This document shows, piece by piece, positions 18,916 to 28,181 of a DNA stretch of 64,000 bases (the first letter of the stretch is position 1; each line of letters begins with the position of its first letter). The notes below the pieces were generated by a model. That model did no database searches and had not been told where the DNA came from. It was given only the letters and a program-made list of their open reading frames with translations. Origin of the DNA: Sphingobacterium sp. N143. GTDB taxonomy: Bacteria > Bacteroidota > Bacteroidia > Sphingobacteriales > Sphingobacteriaceae. The DNA is taken from contig NZ_JACAIS010000006.1 of NCBI RefSeq assembly GCF_030325625.1, forward strand, positions 186,001 to 250,000, given 5' to 3'. Made by a program: the position numbers and the translations under genes.

Positions 18916-21609
18916 TTAAAAAATGTTCTTTAGTTTCAATGTTTCCTTTTCGGCATGACCATATTGCTTCCATAGCAGCTTCGCATTTTTTAATTGCTGT
19001 GCATGAGATTCCGTAAGCCGAACATGCTTTTCCTCGCCCGGCATCAGGGTAAAATAATTATCCGAAATCATGAGCGGCAAAATGCGTTCATTAGTTGCTG
19101 CATCGACCAGGCGCAAGCGATTACCAAATGATACTGACTTTCCACGGTTAACGATCCGAAGTATAATATCTTCGGTCCCCGCTTCTTTTTTATAGTCAAA
19201 TTCAAGCTTGGCTTTCGGCAAACTAGTTAAGCTGGTATAATCCAGTTCTTTACGGCCATTTCGCCAATAAAAGTTTTCAGACAGCAAAGCTCCCTTTCTA
19301 TCCTTCAGGGTAAGCTTGATGAAGTGTAGATCGGACAAGGCTGTAGTTCCTTGTTCGCCATCAAAATTTAGCCGAAAGACTTCCTTCGCCACATTTGACC
19401 GTACGGTAGCGCTGGTTTGCAGGCCATATTTTTTGATCTCCTGGCCATCCATGTCAAAGATCTGCGCCGAAACCCATACTGAATCCAGGCTCTTTAAGCT
19501 AGTATTGATGACCTTGACACTGTTGTTGGATGCGTTCCATTGTACATGTACCGGTTCGCAGGCTTTTTTCGCTCCCCAATAGGCGCCCGTTGCATCGTAA
19601 TAGTAATCATAGGTCTGCCATACAAATGAAGGGTAGGCCGATTGGCTCATCCAGATCAGCATACCTGCTGCATCGTCCCAGAGCTTGTCGTTCCAGGCTT
19701 CATACATACCCTTCATGACTTCGAGGTTAAGGTATTGCGCCTTTTCAGCAAATGCAGCTAAATTCATCGATTCACCATACTGTTTATTGACCGCATTTTT
19801 ATACTGGATAGGACTGGCATTTGAAGCCTCCTTACCAAAAAAATGCCTGTTCCACACATTGTCGTCCTCCGATTTGAGCTGTTCGTCCGTAGGCAACGGC
19901 CAGAGCTTGTCCTTTGGGATAAACTTCACGATACTTTCATAATTGGGAAAAGTAGCCGTTCCGATTTCCGTACGTAGGCCATAGCCGTAGTCGCTACCAT
20001 AAGGGTAAGGCGGATCGTTCCAGGCCAGGTTGCTTCCCGAAGTTTCAAAATGGTGCCGCGGCGGCTGGTTGCCCCACCATCCGCTTCCCGAAAGACCATC
20101 CTGATTGGAACTGGACTTATACAGCCGATCATTGTGGTCCTCCGACGCCACAATAGCACGCAGATAATTATCGAGTTCAGGTTTTGGACGCGTTTCATTG
20201 GCGCCGCACCAGATCGCGATGCTGGCATGATTTCGCAGTCGTTTTACTTTATCGAGCGCATTTGCTTTAAAATCATCATCATTGGCCACATCGTTATACG
20301 CCACATAGAGCCAAAAATCGTCCCACACCATCATCCCATTACGATCGCAATAATCATAGAAAGCATCGTCTGTGATCGAGCCCGTCCACAAGCGGATCAT
20401 GTTATAGTTCATATCCTTATGCAACTTGATCTTGAGACCGTACTCTTCCCCTTGGCAGCGGAGCAAGTATTCACTCATTCCCCAATTCCCACCTTTGAGA
20501 TAGATCTTTTTTCCGTTGATATAGAAATTCAGCACTGGCCATCCCGCTTTATTGCGCACATAATGGTATTCGTATTTACGGATCCCAAACTGGAACTCCT
20601 TCTGATCCGAGATCTCATCACCAATTTTTGCGGTAAGCGAACAGCTGTACAGATTCGGTTCCCCATAACCATTTGGCCACCATAGCAGCGGCTGTTTGAT
20701 CAAAAATTCCTTCACCTCCTTGCGGGTGATATATACCCTTTGGGTGCTATGTGCCGGAACTTCTACCTTTTTAGAAAATCGGATATCCCCGGGTTTGATG
20801 ACTCCTTCCAGGGTTATTTCTTTGGCCTGATCACCTGCATTTTTTAGATCGGTCGAAAAGTCCAGGTAGGCAAACTCGTTGCTTTCCAGGTCGGACCGCA
20901 TCCAAGGATCTTCCATACTGACGTCGCCAGCAAAGCGCAGCGATACATTGCCAGTAATCCCAGCCAAGCGTCCCGGTACATAAGGCATCCAGTCCCAGCC
21001 AGCCGCAGCCAAGTACGTGGGGCTTGCCGTTATGCCAAAAGGTTCTTTTGCCGTACGTGTTTTCTTCTGGTCGGCATCGGTAATCAACACCGCGATTGCA
21101 TTTTCCTGCCCCACACGCACGAGATCTGTGATATCAAATTTGCTGCGCAACATATGGCCACTGACATCTCTTGTAGCGCCTGCTACACCCGATAGCTTCA
21201 CCCCATTGCAGAAGAAATCGGCATAGCGGTTGGTATTGTCAAAATGAATCCATACACGCTGCCCTTTTTTATAGTCTACAGGCAGGTGAAAAGAGGTACG
21301 GTACCAGAACGGACGGTTGAATAGCCGTTCATCCACACGGTAGATGTTGTCCGCAAAATTGGGATCCGGTACTAATCCCTGCTCCACATAAGCTGCGAAG
21401 ACCACGCCCGGGACAATACCGCGCACAGGGTCTTTCATCCGAAAATTGGGTTGTGCTATTTCCTGCCCTGAATAAGGCAGATCCGATTGCGGCTTTATTT
21501 CCCAGCGAATCGAAGGATTATCACTATTGAGCGAAATCTCGCGTACTTGACCATAGCCAACAAGAGCAAGCTGTAGGAATAGCAGTATATATACTAGTCT
21601 TTTTTTCAT
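18916..21609 (-). CDS. GH2 exo-beta-glycosidase (beta-mannosidase / exo-glucosaminidase type)
   Basis: An 897 aa secreted GH2 enzyme. After a signal peptide (about 1-20) come a sugar-binding jelly-roll domain (WYRTSFHLPVDYKKGQRVWI to about 190), an Ig-like domain, the TIM barrel (YINGKKIYLKGGNWGMSEYLL; MNYNMIRLWTGSITDDAFYD) and C-terminal beta domains. The acid/base Glu is in WCGANET (about residue 472) and the nucleophile Glu in RTEIGTATFPNYES (about residue 548). This sequence style is closest to beta-mannosidase and CsxA-like exo-beta-glucosaminidase subgroups. With GH92 and GH38 neighbours, removal of the core beta-linked mannose of N-glycans is an attractive role, but that is inference. 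Its ATG overlaps the stop of the preceding GH92 (ATGA). Confidence 0.9.
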   Translation of the reverse strand: MKKRLVYILLFLQLALVGYGQVREISLNSDNPSIRWEIKPQSDLPYSGQEIAQPNFRMKDPVRGIVPGVVFAAYVEQGLVPDPNFADNIYRVDERLFNRPFWYRTSFHLPVDYKKGQRVWIHFDNTNRYADFFCNGVKLSGVAGATRDVSGHMLRSKFDITDLVRVGQENAIAVLITDADQKKTRTAKEPFGITASPTYLAAAGWDWMPYVPGRLAGITGNVSLRFAGDVSMEDPWMRSDLESNEFAYLDFSTDLKNAGDQAKEITLEGVIKPGDIRFSKKVEVPAHSTQRVYITRKEVKEFLIKQPLLWWPNGYGEPNLYSCSLTAKIGDEISDQKEFQFGIRKYEYHYVRNKAGWPVLNFYINGKKIYLKGGNWGMSEYLLRCQGEEYGLKIKLHKDMNYNMIRLWTGSITDDAFYDYCDRNGMMVWDDFWLYVAYNDVANDDDFKANALDKVKRLRNHASIAIWCGANETRPKPELDNYLRAIVASEDHNDRLYKSSSNQDGLSGSGWWGNQPPRHHFETSGSNLAWNDPPYPYGSDYGYGLRTEIGTATFPNYESIVKFIPKDKLWPLPTDEQLKSEDDNVWNRHFFGKEASNASPIQYKNAVNKQYGESMNLAAFAEKAQYLNLEVMKGMYEAWNDKLWDDAAGMLIWMSQSAYPSFVWQTYDYYYDATGAYWGAKKACEPVHVQWNASNNSVKVINTSLKSLDSVWVSAQIFDMDGQEIKKYGLQTSATVRSNVAKEVFRLNFDGEQGTTALSDLHFIKLTLKDRKGALLSENFYWRNGRKELDYTSLTSLPKAKLEFDYKKEAGTEDIILRIVNRGKSVSFGNRLRLVDAATNERILPLMISDNYFTLMPGEEKHVRLTESHAQQLKNAKLLWKQYGHAEKETLKLKNIF

Positions 21610-23945
21610 TTGATCCCCCAGTCTTTGTTTGGATTAGGCCCCATATACAGCTCCAAAGTTGCCCCAGCCACCATATCTTTAAAGTCAATATAATTTTTAG
21701 CATAAGGCTTTCCGTTTAGGACTGCCCGCTGGATATATATATTATCCGCCGAATTATCGTGAGCGACAATGCGAAACCTTTTACCAGAGAAATAATTAGG
21801 ATCCAGCTGAAAAGACAATTCCTGGAATATGGGACTTGTTATTTCAAAGCGTGTTGAGCCCGGACAAGAGGGATGTATCCCCGAGGCGGCCAGCACATAC
21901 CAGGCCGACATCTGTCCTACATCCTCATTTCCCACAATTCCCTCTACGGTATTACTATACGCGTTGTCGCAGATGTAACGGGTCCATTTTTGGGTAAGGT
22001 AAGGCGCCTCCAAGTGGTTGAATAAAAACGGGACTAAATGCACAGGCTCATTGGCATGATTATAATAATCGTTCCAGAGCATATTCTCAGGCGTCTTCTC
22101 GAAAAAATCCGTTAGGTCCGCTAAGGTCTTTTCTTTCCCACCCATCAACTCGATCATGCCCGGAATATCATGTGGCACAAACCAGCCCTGCTGGTATGGG
22201 TTACTTTCAATCGTACCATACCACTCTTTAGTACGTGCATTCTCGGGCCATTCCTCCCATGATCCGTCACTTTTCCGTGGTCTGAACCAGCCTTTTTCCA
22301 GATCAAATATCTTTCGGTAAGCTTGGCTTTTGGCCAAATACACTTGTTCCGTATCCCTCTTGTTCAATCCTTTTGCCAGCTGCGCAATGCACCAGTCGGT
22401 GTACGCATATTCCAGCGTATTCGAAATGCTCAATGCCCCCGGAGTGTAGCCTAACGAATCATTGCCAAACCTTTTGGAGGTATTGATCGCGTAGGTTAAT
22501 GCTTTGGATAAATCGTAATTGCGTATTCCTTTCACATAGGCATCCGCCAATACCGATAGCGCAGGATTGCCGATCATGCAGCCCGAATACGCATTTAACA
22601 ATTCCCAACGTTCAAAATATCCCTTTCCAGATTCGTCAGCCAGACTGATCAATGAATTGAGCTCATCATTTACCAAGCTGGGGTTGATCAAAGTCTGCAA
22701 CGGAAATTGTGACCGGAAGACATCCCAGCCACTAAAAATGGTGCGTTTGGTAAAGCCCTCACTACGATGGATTCTGTTGTCTCCGCCCGTATAGCGCCTA
22801 TCGACATCCGTAAAGACGCGCGGATCAATCATGGTATGGTACAATGACGTATAAAAGATCGTTTTCTGGTCTTCGGTACCGCCTTTAAGCGCAATTTTCG
22901 ATAGCTGAGTATTCCACATTTCTTTAGCCTCCTGACGGACACGATCGAAATTTTTGCCTGCGATTTCCTTTTTAAAATTATTTTCGGCGCCCTGCATATC
23001 GACGAAAGAAATGCCGACCTGTAGATTAACCTGCTCGTCCTGACTGGTTTCAAATTCGGAGAATACCCCAAGGTGTTTGCCTTCCATTTCGTTTTTTCCG
23101 GGCCATACTTTCGCTCCTGCCACCCGACTTTGGTAAGGGATGGACTGTACATCATCACGCTTACGCTTCCAGTCGTCAGGGATTTCTGCTGACCAGATGC
23201 CGTGTTTTTTTAGGGGTTTATCGAAGCGTGCATAAAAGTAAACCGTGTAATCCGCCTTACCATCGCCATCGCCCCAGCCACCGCCCTCCGGCGTACAGCG
23301 CATCCATCCCTGTATACTATAGTCATCTACTTTTCGGACATATTGCTGTATTGCTGTGCCACCGACACGACGCGCCAAGTCAATCTGGATACGGGATTCC
23401 TTACTTTGCGGAAAGGTAAAACGCAGCATACCGCTATGTGGGGCAGCGGTAGCCTCCACGCGAATATGATACCGTTCAAGATCAACCGCATAATATCCAG
23501 CCTGGGCGATCTCACTGGACTTGTTGTAGGGAGATCGATAACCGGTCAAGGTACCATCCTCCTTACCCGCAATGGTATGCAACTTACCGATGGTAGGCAT
23601 CACCAGGAAATTTCCGAGATCGCCGTACCAACCTACTCCGCTCATCTGCGTGAAAGCAAAACCTTCAATACTGCGATGCTCGTAACTATACCCCGGGCTG
23701 TTATCACCACCTGTAATCGTATTTGGACTCACCTGCACCATGCCATAAGGTGTCGTTGCCCCCGGAAAAGTTTTTCCCAGACCATGATACGTTCCTGCCG
23801 CGCCCACACTTGTACTGGCACCAATAAATGGATTGACATAGTCTGCTGGACTAGAAACAGAATGATACCGGCGACTAGCACAAGATGTCGACGACAGTGT
23901 TAGTGCGATAACAAAACAAGATAGCAGTCCATATAATTTATTCAT
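21606..23945 (-). CDS. GH92 exo-alpha-mannosidase (second)
   Basis: A 779 aa secreted GH92 enzyme with a lipobox-like N-terminus (LSSTSCASRRYHS), so it is probably a surface or periplasm-facing lipoprotein, unlike the first GH92. Landmarks are VNPFIGASTSVGAAGTYHGLG with FPGATTPYGMVQVSPNT, the catalytic-acid region ESNPYQQGWFVPHDIPGM, and GNEDVGQMSAWYVLAASGI. It is clearly diverged from the GH92 at 16612-18888 (the catalytic Glu motif is ESNPYQ, not EANAWQ), so the pair probably splits linkage specificities. It starts 23 nt after the GH38 gene and overlaps the following GH2 start by 4 nt. Confidence 0.93.
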   Translation of the reverse strand: MNKLYGLLSCFVIALTLSSTSCASRRYHSVSSPADYVNPFIGASTSVGAAGTYHGLGKTFPGATTPYGMVQVSPNTITGGDNSPGYSYEHRSIEGFAFTQMSGVGWYGDLGNFLVMPTIGKLHTIAGKEDGTLTGYRSPYNKSSEIAQAGYYAVDLERYHIRVEATAAPHSGMLRFTFPQSKESRIQIDLARRVGGTAIQQYVRKVDDYSIQGWMRCTPEGGGWGDGDGKADYTVYFYARFDKPLKKHGIWSAEIPDDWKRKRDDVQSIPYQSRVAGAKVWPGKNEMEGKHLGVFSEFETSQDEQVNLQVGISFVDMQGAENNFKKEIAGKNFDRVRQEAKEMWNTQLSKIALKGGTEDQKTIFYTSLYHTMIDPRVFTDVDRRYTGGDNRIHRSEGFTKRTIFSGWDVFRSQFPLQTLINPSLVNDELNSLISLADESGKGYFERWELLNAYSGCMIGNPALSVLADAYVKGIRNYDLSKALTYAINTSKRFGNDSLGYTPGALSISNTLEYAYTDWCIAQLAKGLNKRDTEQVYLAKSQAYRKIFDLEKGWFRPRKSDGSWEEWPENARTKEWYGTIESNPYQQGWFVPHDIPGMIELMGGKEKTLADLTDFFEKTPENMLWNDYYNHANEPVHLVPFLFNHLEAPYLTQKWTRYICDNAYSNTVEGIVGNEDVGQMSAWYVLAASGIHPSCPGSTRFEITSPIFQELSFQLDPNYFSGKRFRIVAHDNSADNIYIQRAVLNGKPYAKNYIDFKDMVAGATLELYMGPNPNKDWGIK

Positions 23946-23968
23946 ATTAATTTATCGTTTTTTAGGTT

Positions 23969-26542
23969 CTATTTATTGATCTGAATGGTCCTGATTCCGA
24001 ACTTTGGCAGTTGTGCCACGAAAGCTTTCCTATTCTCTGCCATCTTTCTAAAGGGAATACTCCCCTTTTGCTCACCATTCAGCAGGACTTCCTGTAGCGA
24101 AGTCGCAGGAAAGTTTATGGCGACAGTTGATGCGGCCTGTTTATTGCTCGTATTAAAGAGGCGTAAGCTAAGTTGTCCATGGTCCAGCTGCAAGGCCGAT
24201 ATCTCCAGCTGATCATCCGAGAGTGTGATCAGCTGACGATCTCTGAATTCCACATTGGGATAATAGTACGCCAGCAATGGTTCGTTCCAGGCATTGCTTC
24301 GGTCTGCGATACGCGCTATATTCCAATTCTTTTCATGTGGTATCAATGCATAGCGCATGTGTAAAGGTCCAGTGATCTTATAATCCATCCCCCACAATCC
24401 CAAACCCGAGTATTGTGCCGTCAGACTCAAAGGGAATTCCTTACCATGGACGTATGACCCTGTATGGTCGGTCATTACCGCGAGACCATATTGGCTATTT
24501 TCGTCAAAGAGGTCTACCCAGTTCAACACAATGTTGTTCTTAATCTGGTCCCACTGGCCAAAAAAGGTATCCTCTAAGCCGCTTTCAGTGACGTCAAAAG
24601 GAGCATTTTTGGCTATTCCCCCATGCTTTATAGTTGAGGGAAACATGACTTTCAACTTATAGCGATCGTCCGTAAAAGCACGTCTATTGTCTGTCCATTT
24701 CTGTTGTTGCTTATATTCACCGATCCCAACATTACCTTTCCAGTCGATGGACAGATCTATATCGATGCGTTGCTGTCCTGCTACTAGCGACAGTAACTGA
24801 ACAAAAGGATGCCCATTGATATTCCCGGTTATTTTAACCGTTGTTTTCAACCCATCATCCTGTACGACAGTGAACGTTACGGGGCTATCCTTTGAAGAAT
24901 AAAATTTCCCCTCTTCATAAAAATGCCCTGTGATTTCTCCCATCCGATACCCCCCATCTTGTGCAGCGAATTCCTTATGCTTTGCATATTTGGCAATCAG
25001 ACTCCTGATTGTTCCACCCTGCTTTTTGTCCAGCACAATCTTGTACAATTCATTTTCGAGAATACAGTTGCCTTCGGTATCAAAGCGGACGATTTTTCGT
25101 CGTTCACCCGATTTAGATTGCCCCGGCTTAAAAGGTTGAGCCGGCTTAAGCTGATACGTAGCATAGCCAAAGCCATTCACCTCTGCTTCAAATTCCAGGA
25201 CCTTACCGAGATCCGTTTGGTAGCAATGAGCGGGCAGTACCTGCTGCTTTCCAGTCCACACGGTGACATCATCCACATCTGCAGGTAAGCGCACCTGTAC
25301 CCATTCCTTTCGGTGCCGGGCTAGCGTATTATAAACCCGGATATAGCCCAATTGCGAATTAGTACTCCGCGTGGAAGTGGCATAAGAAGCATTTGCCTGC
25401 TGGATCAATTGATCCGCAATGTTCAAGGTATTGTTGGTCCAGTCCTCGATCGCCTGCGCCCAAGTCTGCTCCTGATGCAACTTATTGTAAGGCACAATCC
25501 AGGAATCATGGTGCTGAGCCATCATCAACGTTCGCCAGGCTTCGTCAAGGCGCTTACCATCTGGTACAAAAGCATGATCCATAAAAGCCATGGCTCCGAT
25601 CTTTTCAGCTTGCAGTATGTGATTTTCAGCCTGGCGCACCTGTTGTGCGATGCGCTGCAACACCTGGCTACCCCACATTAAGTTGACCAAAATATCCTCT
25701 TGCCCCATTTTCCAACTAGGCACGGTTAGTCCAGCTGGGACCGACCGAAAATATTCCGTCCAGGTAGTGTAACGCACATTATTTTTTACTTGTTCGCCGG
25801 TTCCCATCCACGGACCATTTTTCCATCCAGCATCCTGGTAGCACATACCGACTGGATTCGTAATTCCAGCATCATAACAGCTCTTCCAATAGTCCGCAGT
25901 ATTGATCCAGGCCGTAGTCTGCCAGGTGGAGTTTTTTTCAAAAGCCTCATTTGCATAACGGGGTACCGTAAGGATTGCCGTACCATCAGGTCCTTCCCAG
26001 TTCAGAAATTGACCACCATGTGCCCTGATGTAGCCTCCCCAGCAGGTATTTGGAGTTTTAAGTACCGCATACTGAAATCCGAATTGCCTGAGGATCTGAG
26101 GTAGACTGCTTGTAAAACAAGGCTCTTCCGCAGCATAGGTTGTAAAATTAATACCCGGAAAATGCGAATGATATTTAGCCATGCCATAAGTAAATTGGCG
26201 AATGATACTTTCACCAGAGATATTATACAGATAAGGTTGCGCATAAGTTGGATTTGTAAAATCCAGACGCGGATCCTTCGCCCATTCCTTCATGCGTGCA
26301 TAGCCAGCAGGATCCTTGACCATGACCGTATCCCAGGTCTCCGGTTCGATCTCAAGTCCAATTCGCCAGCTTGGCGATGCTTCCAGATGGTCGAGCATAA
26401 ATGTTGTTACCCAGAGCGGATAATGACCGTAAACCCCACCATGGTAACCATCGACAAAATAAGCTTGCTGCTGCCCCTTTAGTCCAGCTGCTGACACCAA
26501 CGCAAGGAACAAAATAACTGCTATTTTTTTCAACCCGGTCAT
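23969..26542 (-). CDS. GH38-type alpha-mannosidase
   Basis: An 857 aa secreted enzyme (signal about 1-23) with a GH38-like N-terminal catalytic domain, a helical middle domain and a C-terminal beta domain. Landmarks I recognise are YFVDGYHGGVYGHYPLW near the mature N-terminus, TYAAEEPCFTSSLPQILRQF, and MMAQHHDSWIVPYN, where the paired His-Asp corresponds to the conserved HHD of GH38. The zinc-binding HxD of classical GH38 is not present in its usual form near the N-terminus, so this belongs to a divergent branch; metal dependence and retaining mechanism are assumed from the family. It begins 4 nt after the SGNH hydrolase stop and is followed by GH92. Confidence 0.85.
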   Translation of the reverse strand: MTGLKKIAVILFLALVSAAGLKGQQQAYFVDGYHGGVYGHYPLWVTTFMLDHLEASPSWRIGLEIEPETWDTVMVKDPAGYARMKEWAKDPRLDFTNPTYAQPYLYNISGESIIRQFTYGMAKYHSHFPGINFTTYAAEEPCFTSSLPQILRQFGFQYAVLKTPNTCWGGYIRAHGGQFLNWEGPDGTAILTVPRYANEAFEKNSTWQTTAWINTADYWKSCYDAGITNPVGMCYQDAGWKNGPWMGTGEQVKNNVRYTTWTEYFRSVPAGLTVPSWKMGQEDILVNLMWGSQVLQRIAQQVRQAENHILQAEKIGAMAFMDHAFVPDGKRLDEAWRTLMMAQHHDSWIVPYNKLHQEQTWAQAIEDWTNNTLNIADQLIQQANASYATSTRSTNSQLGYIRVYNTLARHRKEWVQVRLPADVDDVTVWTGKQQVLPAHCYQTDLGKVLEFEAEVNGFGYATYQLKPAQPFKPGQSKSGERRKIVRFDTEGNCILENELYKIVLDKKQGGTIRSLIAKYAKHKEFAAQDGGYRMGEITGHFYEEGKFYSSKDSPVTFTVVQDDGLKTTVKITGNINGHPFVQLLSLVAGQQRIDIDLSIDWKGNVGIGEYKQQQKWTDNRRAFTDDRYKLKVMFPSTIKHGGIAKNAPFDVTESGLEDTFFGQWDQIKNNIVLNWVDLFDENSQYGLAVMTDHTGSYVHGKEFPLSLTAQYSGLGLWGMDYKITGPLHMRYALIPHEKNWNIARIADRSNAWNEPLLAYYYPNVEFRDRQLITLSDDQLEISALQLDHGQLSLRLFNTSNKQAASTVAINFPATSLQEVLLNGEQKGSIPFRKMAENRKAFVAQLPKFGIRTIQINK

Positions 26543-26546
26543 GCCA

Positions 26547-27956
26547 TTATTTTTTCAGCTGCACAAGACGAACAGACCGTTTAACAGGTTGATTTACTTC
26601 ATTCATCCGCTGCTGTAGATCATCAATTTGGCTTTGCCAGGCCGCACGTACTTCAGGATACATCGCTTTGGCATAGAGATCTCTTTTTGCGCGCAACCAA
26701 CCATCTGTGGCCACATGTTGGTCCATGACCTCGATTGCCTTTCGATTGTCGGCATTCAACAATCCTTTTGGGAGAAAAAAATTATACTGCACCCAGGCCA
26801 GATCACGGAAGCGACGTTCAATCTCCCAGCGTTCTTCATTGAGGAACATCACTTTCAATGCCTGCTGATATTGTGGTGTCCGTGTCTGATTCGCCAGATT
26901 GATTCCTTTGTCGAGATCCGCAGCAGACCATACACCGATTTCCTGATCGTCAATCCATAAGGTGTACGTTCCTTTAAGTCCCTTTACCTGCAATATTTCC
27001 TGATTCATTTCATCCATAAAAGGGACGATATTAACGGCATCGTGCTGACTATATTTAGCCCCCCAGCCTCTAGCGACTGTATCCATAGGATAAGGCAATG
27101 CCGCCGCGAGATAATCAAAGCTGAGGTTATTTCCAGCTTTTTTGACATTTTCAACCGTACAGTTCTTTGCTTCTGTCACACGTTGATTCGAGGCGTCAAT
27201 GCCCACTGTAGCTACCCCTTGACCGGCAAATCCCTGTGCTTTCAAGAATAAGTAAGCCATGACCATATGCCCATTATTATCCGGGTGTACACGGTCGCTT
27301 CCCGATATGGTGAAGGACGGATCCTTTTGTTGAAAATTCGCATTGATTGCGCTGATCGGCTGATTGAAATCATAGAATTCCCAGCCATTGCTTTTGGCCG
27401 ATTCACGCTGAAAATCAACAATGCGTTTCATAGCCTTATTTTTATTTTTAAAGGGCTTATTATCCTTGATCACCACATTTTCATCATAAGGAGTACTTCC
27501 CAGCAATACCAGGCGGGTATCGACCAACCCTTTGTATCGTTTTTCCATTTCTTTATAGCCATCGTATGACTCTTTTACCTTAGTATCAGCGAAAATCTCC
27601 GGCTGATCACCGTTATATTCAAAATAGCCTGAATCGTTCATACCAAAAGTCGTGATCAATACCGTAGGTTGCTTGCTGAACACATCGCCATCTAATCTTC
27701 TGAGCATATCCACCACGCGATCACCCCCGATTCCGGCGTTGAATACCTTCAATTTCATTTCGGGAAAACGTGTGAGGTAATACAGCCAGATATAGGCGTG
27801 GTAATGCCCACCATCTGTAATACTATTTCCCAAAAAGACCACGCGATCGCCATCCTTAAAAGGCGAAATTTGTTGTGCAACAGTCCGAACAGCTGTTCCC
27901 AAAGACAGGAGAACGACAAATCCTGCAAAAAAGATTTTTCTAGAATAATTTCCCAT
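26547..27956 (-). CDS. Secreted SGNH/GDSL-family hydrolase
   Basis: A 469 aa predicted esterase or deacetylase acting on glycan substituents. The four SGNH blocks are visible: GNSITDGG (nucleophile Ser), GIGGDR, FGMND and DRVHPDNNGH (catalytic Asp and His). The frame opens at a TTG at 27974, but the ATG at 27956 gives a clean signal peptide (MGNYSRKIFFAGFVVLLSLG) and is preferred. The C-terminal 200 residues are an accessory region of uncertain fold. As the first gene of the enzyme operon it lies immediately downstream of a -7 box and a perfect palindrome. Deacetylation or demethylation before mannosidase action is inference. Confidence 0.87.
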   Translation of the reverse strand: MGNYSRKIFFAGFVVLLSLGTAVRTVAQQISPFKDGDRVVFLGNSITDGGHYHAYIWLYYLTRFPEMKLKVFNAGIGGDRVVDMLRRLDGDVFSKQPTVLITTFGMNDSGYFEYNGDQPEIFADTKVKESYDGYKEMEKRYKGLVDTRLVLLGSTPYDENVVIKDNKPFKNKNKAMKRIVDFQRESAKSNGWEFYDFNQPISAINANFQQKDPSFTISGSDRVHPDNNGHMVMAYLFLKAQGFAGQGVATVGIDASNQRVTEAKNCTVENVKKAGNNLSFDYLAAALPYPMDTVARGWGAKYSQHDAVNIVPFMDEMNQEILQVKGLKGTYTLWIDDQEIGVWSAADLDKGINLANQTRTPQYQQALKVMFLNEERWEIERRFRDLAWVQYNFFLPKGLLNADNRKAIEVMDQHVATDGWLRAKRDLYAKAMYPEVRAAWQSQIDDLQQRMNEVNQPVKRSVRLVQLKK

Positions 27957-28046
27957 AAGATTGAAGTTGTACAAGGATGACGATAGGTAAAACTTAAAAA
28001 TAGATATATTAAATTGGTATTGGTTCTATCGGCATTTCCTTAAAAA

Positions 28047-28054
28047 CAAAAGTA
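28047..28054 (-). promoter_or_regulatory. -7 box for the mannosidase PUL operon
   Basis: On the minus strand this reads TACTTTTG, an exact TAnnTTTG match, 91 nt before the ATG of the SGNH hydrolase. The -33 position falls inside the palindrome at 28061-28094. Confidence 0.5.
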
Positions 28055-28060
28055 TAACGC

Positions 28061-28094
28061 AAGAGCCCTACTTGCATGTGCAAGTAGGGCTCTT
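28061..28094. promoter_or_regulatory. Perfect 16-bp inverted repeat upstream of the PUL operon
   Basis: The arms 28061-28076 and 28079-28094 are exact reverse complements separated by 2 nt (core AGAGCCCTACTTGCA). It lies between the regulator gene (stop at 28182) and the first enzyme gene, and abuts the -7 box at 28047-28054. It may be a terminator of the regulator transcript or an operator covering the -33 region; downstream on the minus strand the sequence is T-rich but has no clean T run directly after the stem. Confidence 0.7.
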
Positions 28095-28181
28095 AGTAAA
28101 CGATTACAACGAATAAAATACAACAATCAACTAACAGACAACAAGTTACAAAACATCAAGTAAGCTGTTTTGGTAAATGAT

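Noticed and set aside
20050..20685. A 211-codon open frame on the plus strand
   Set aside because: It is antisense to the GH2 gene, has no recognisable domain, and no promoter precedes it.
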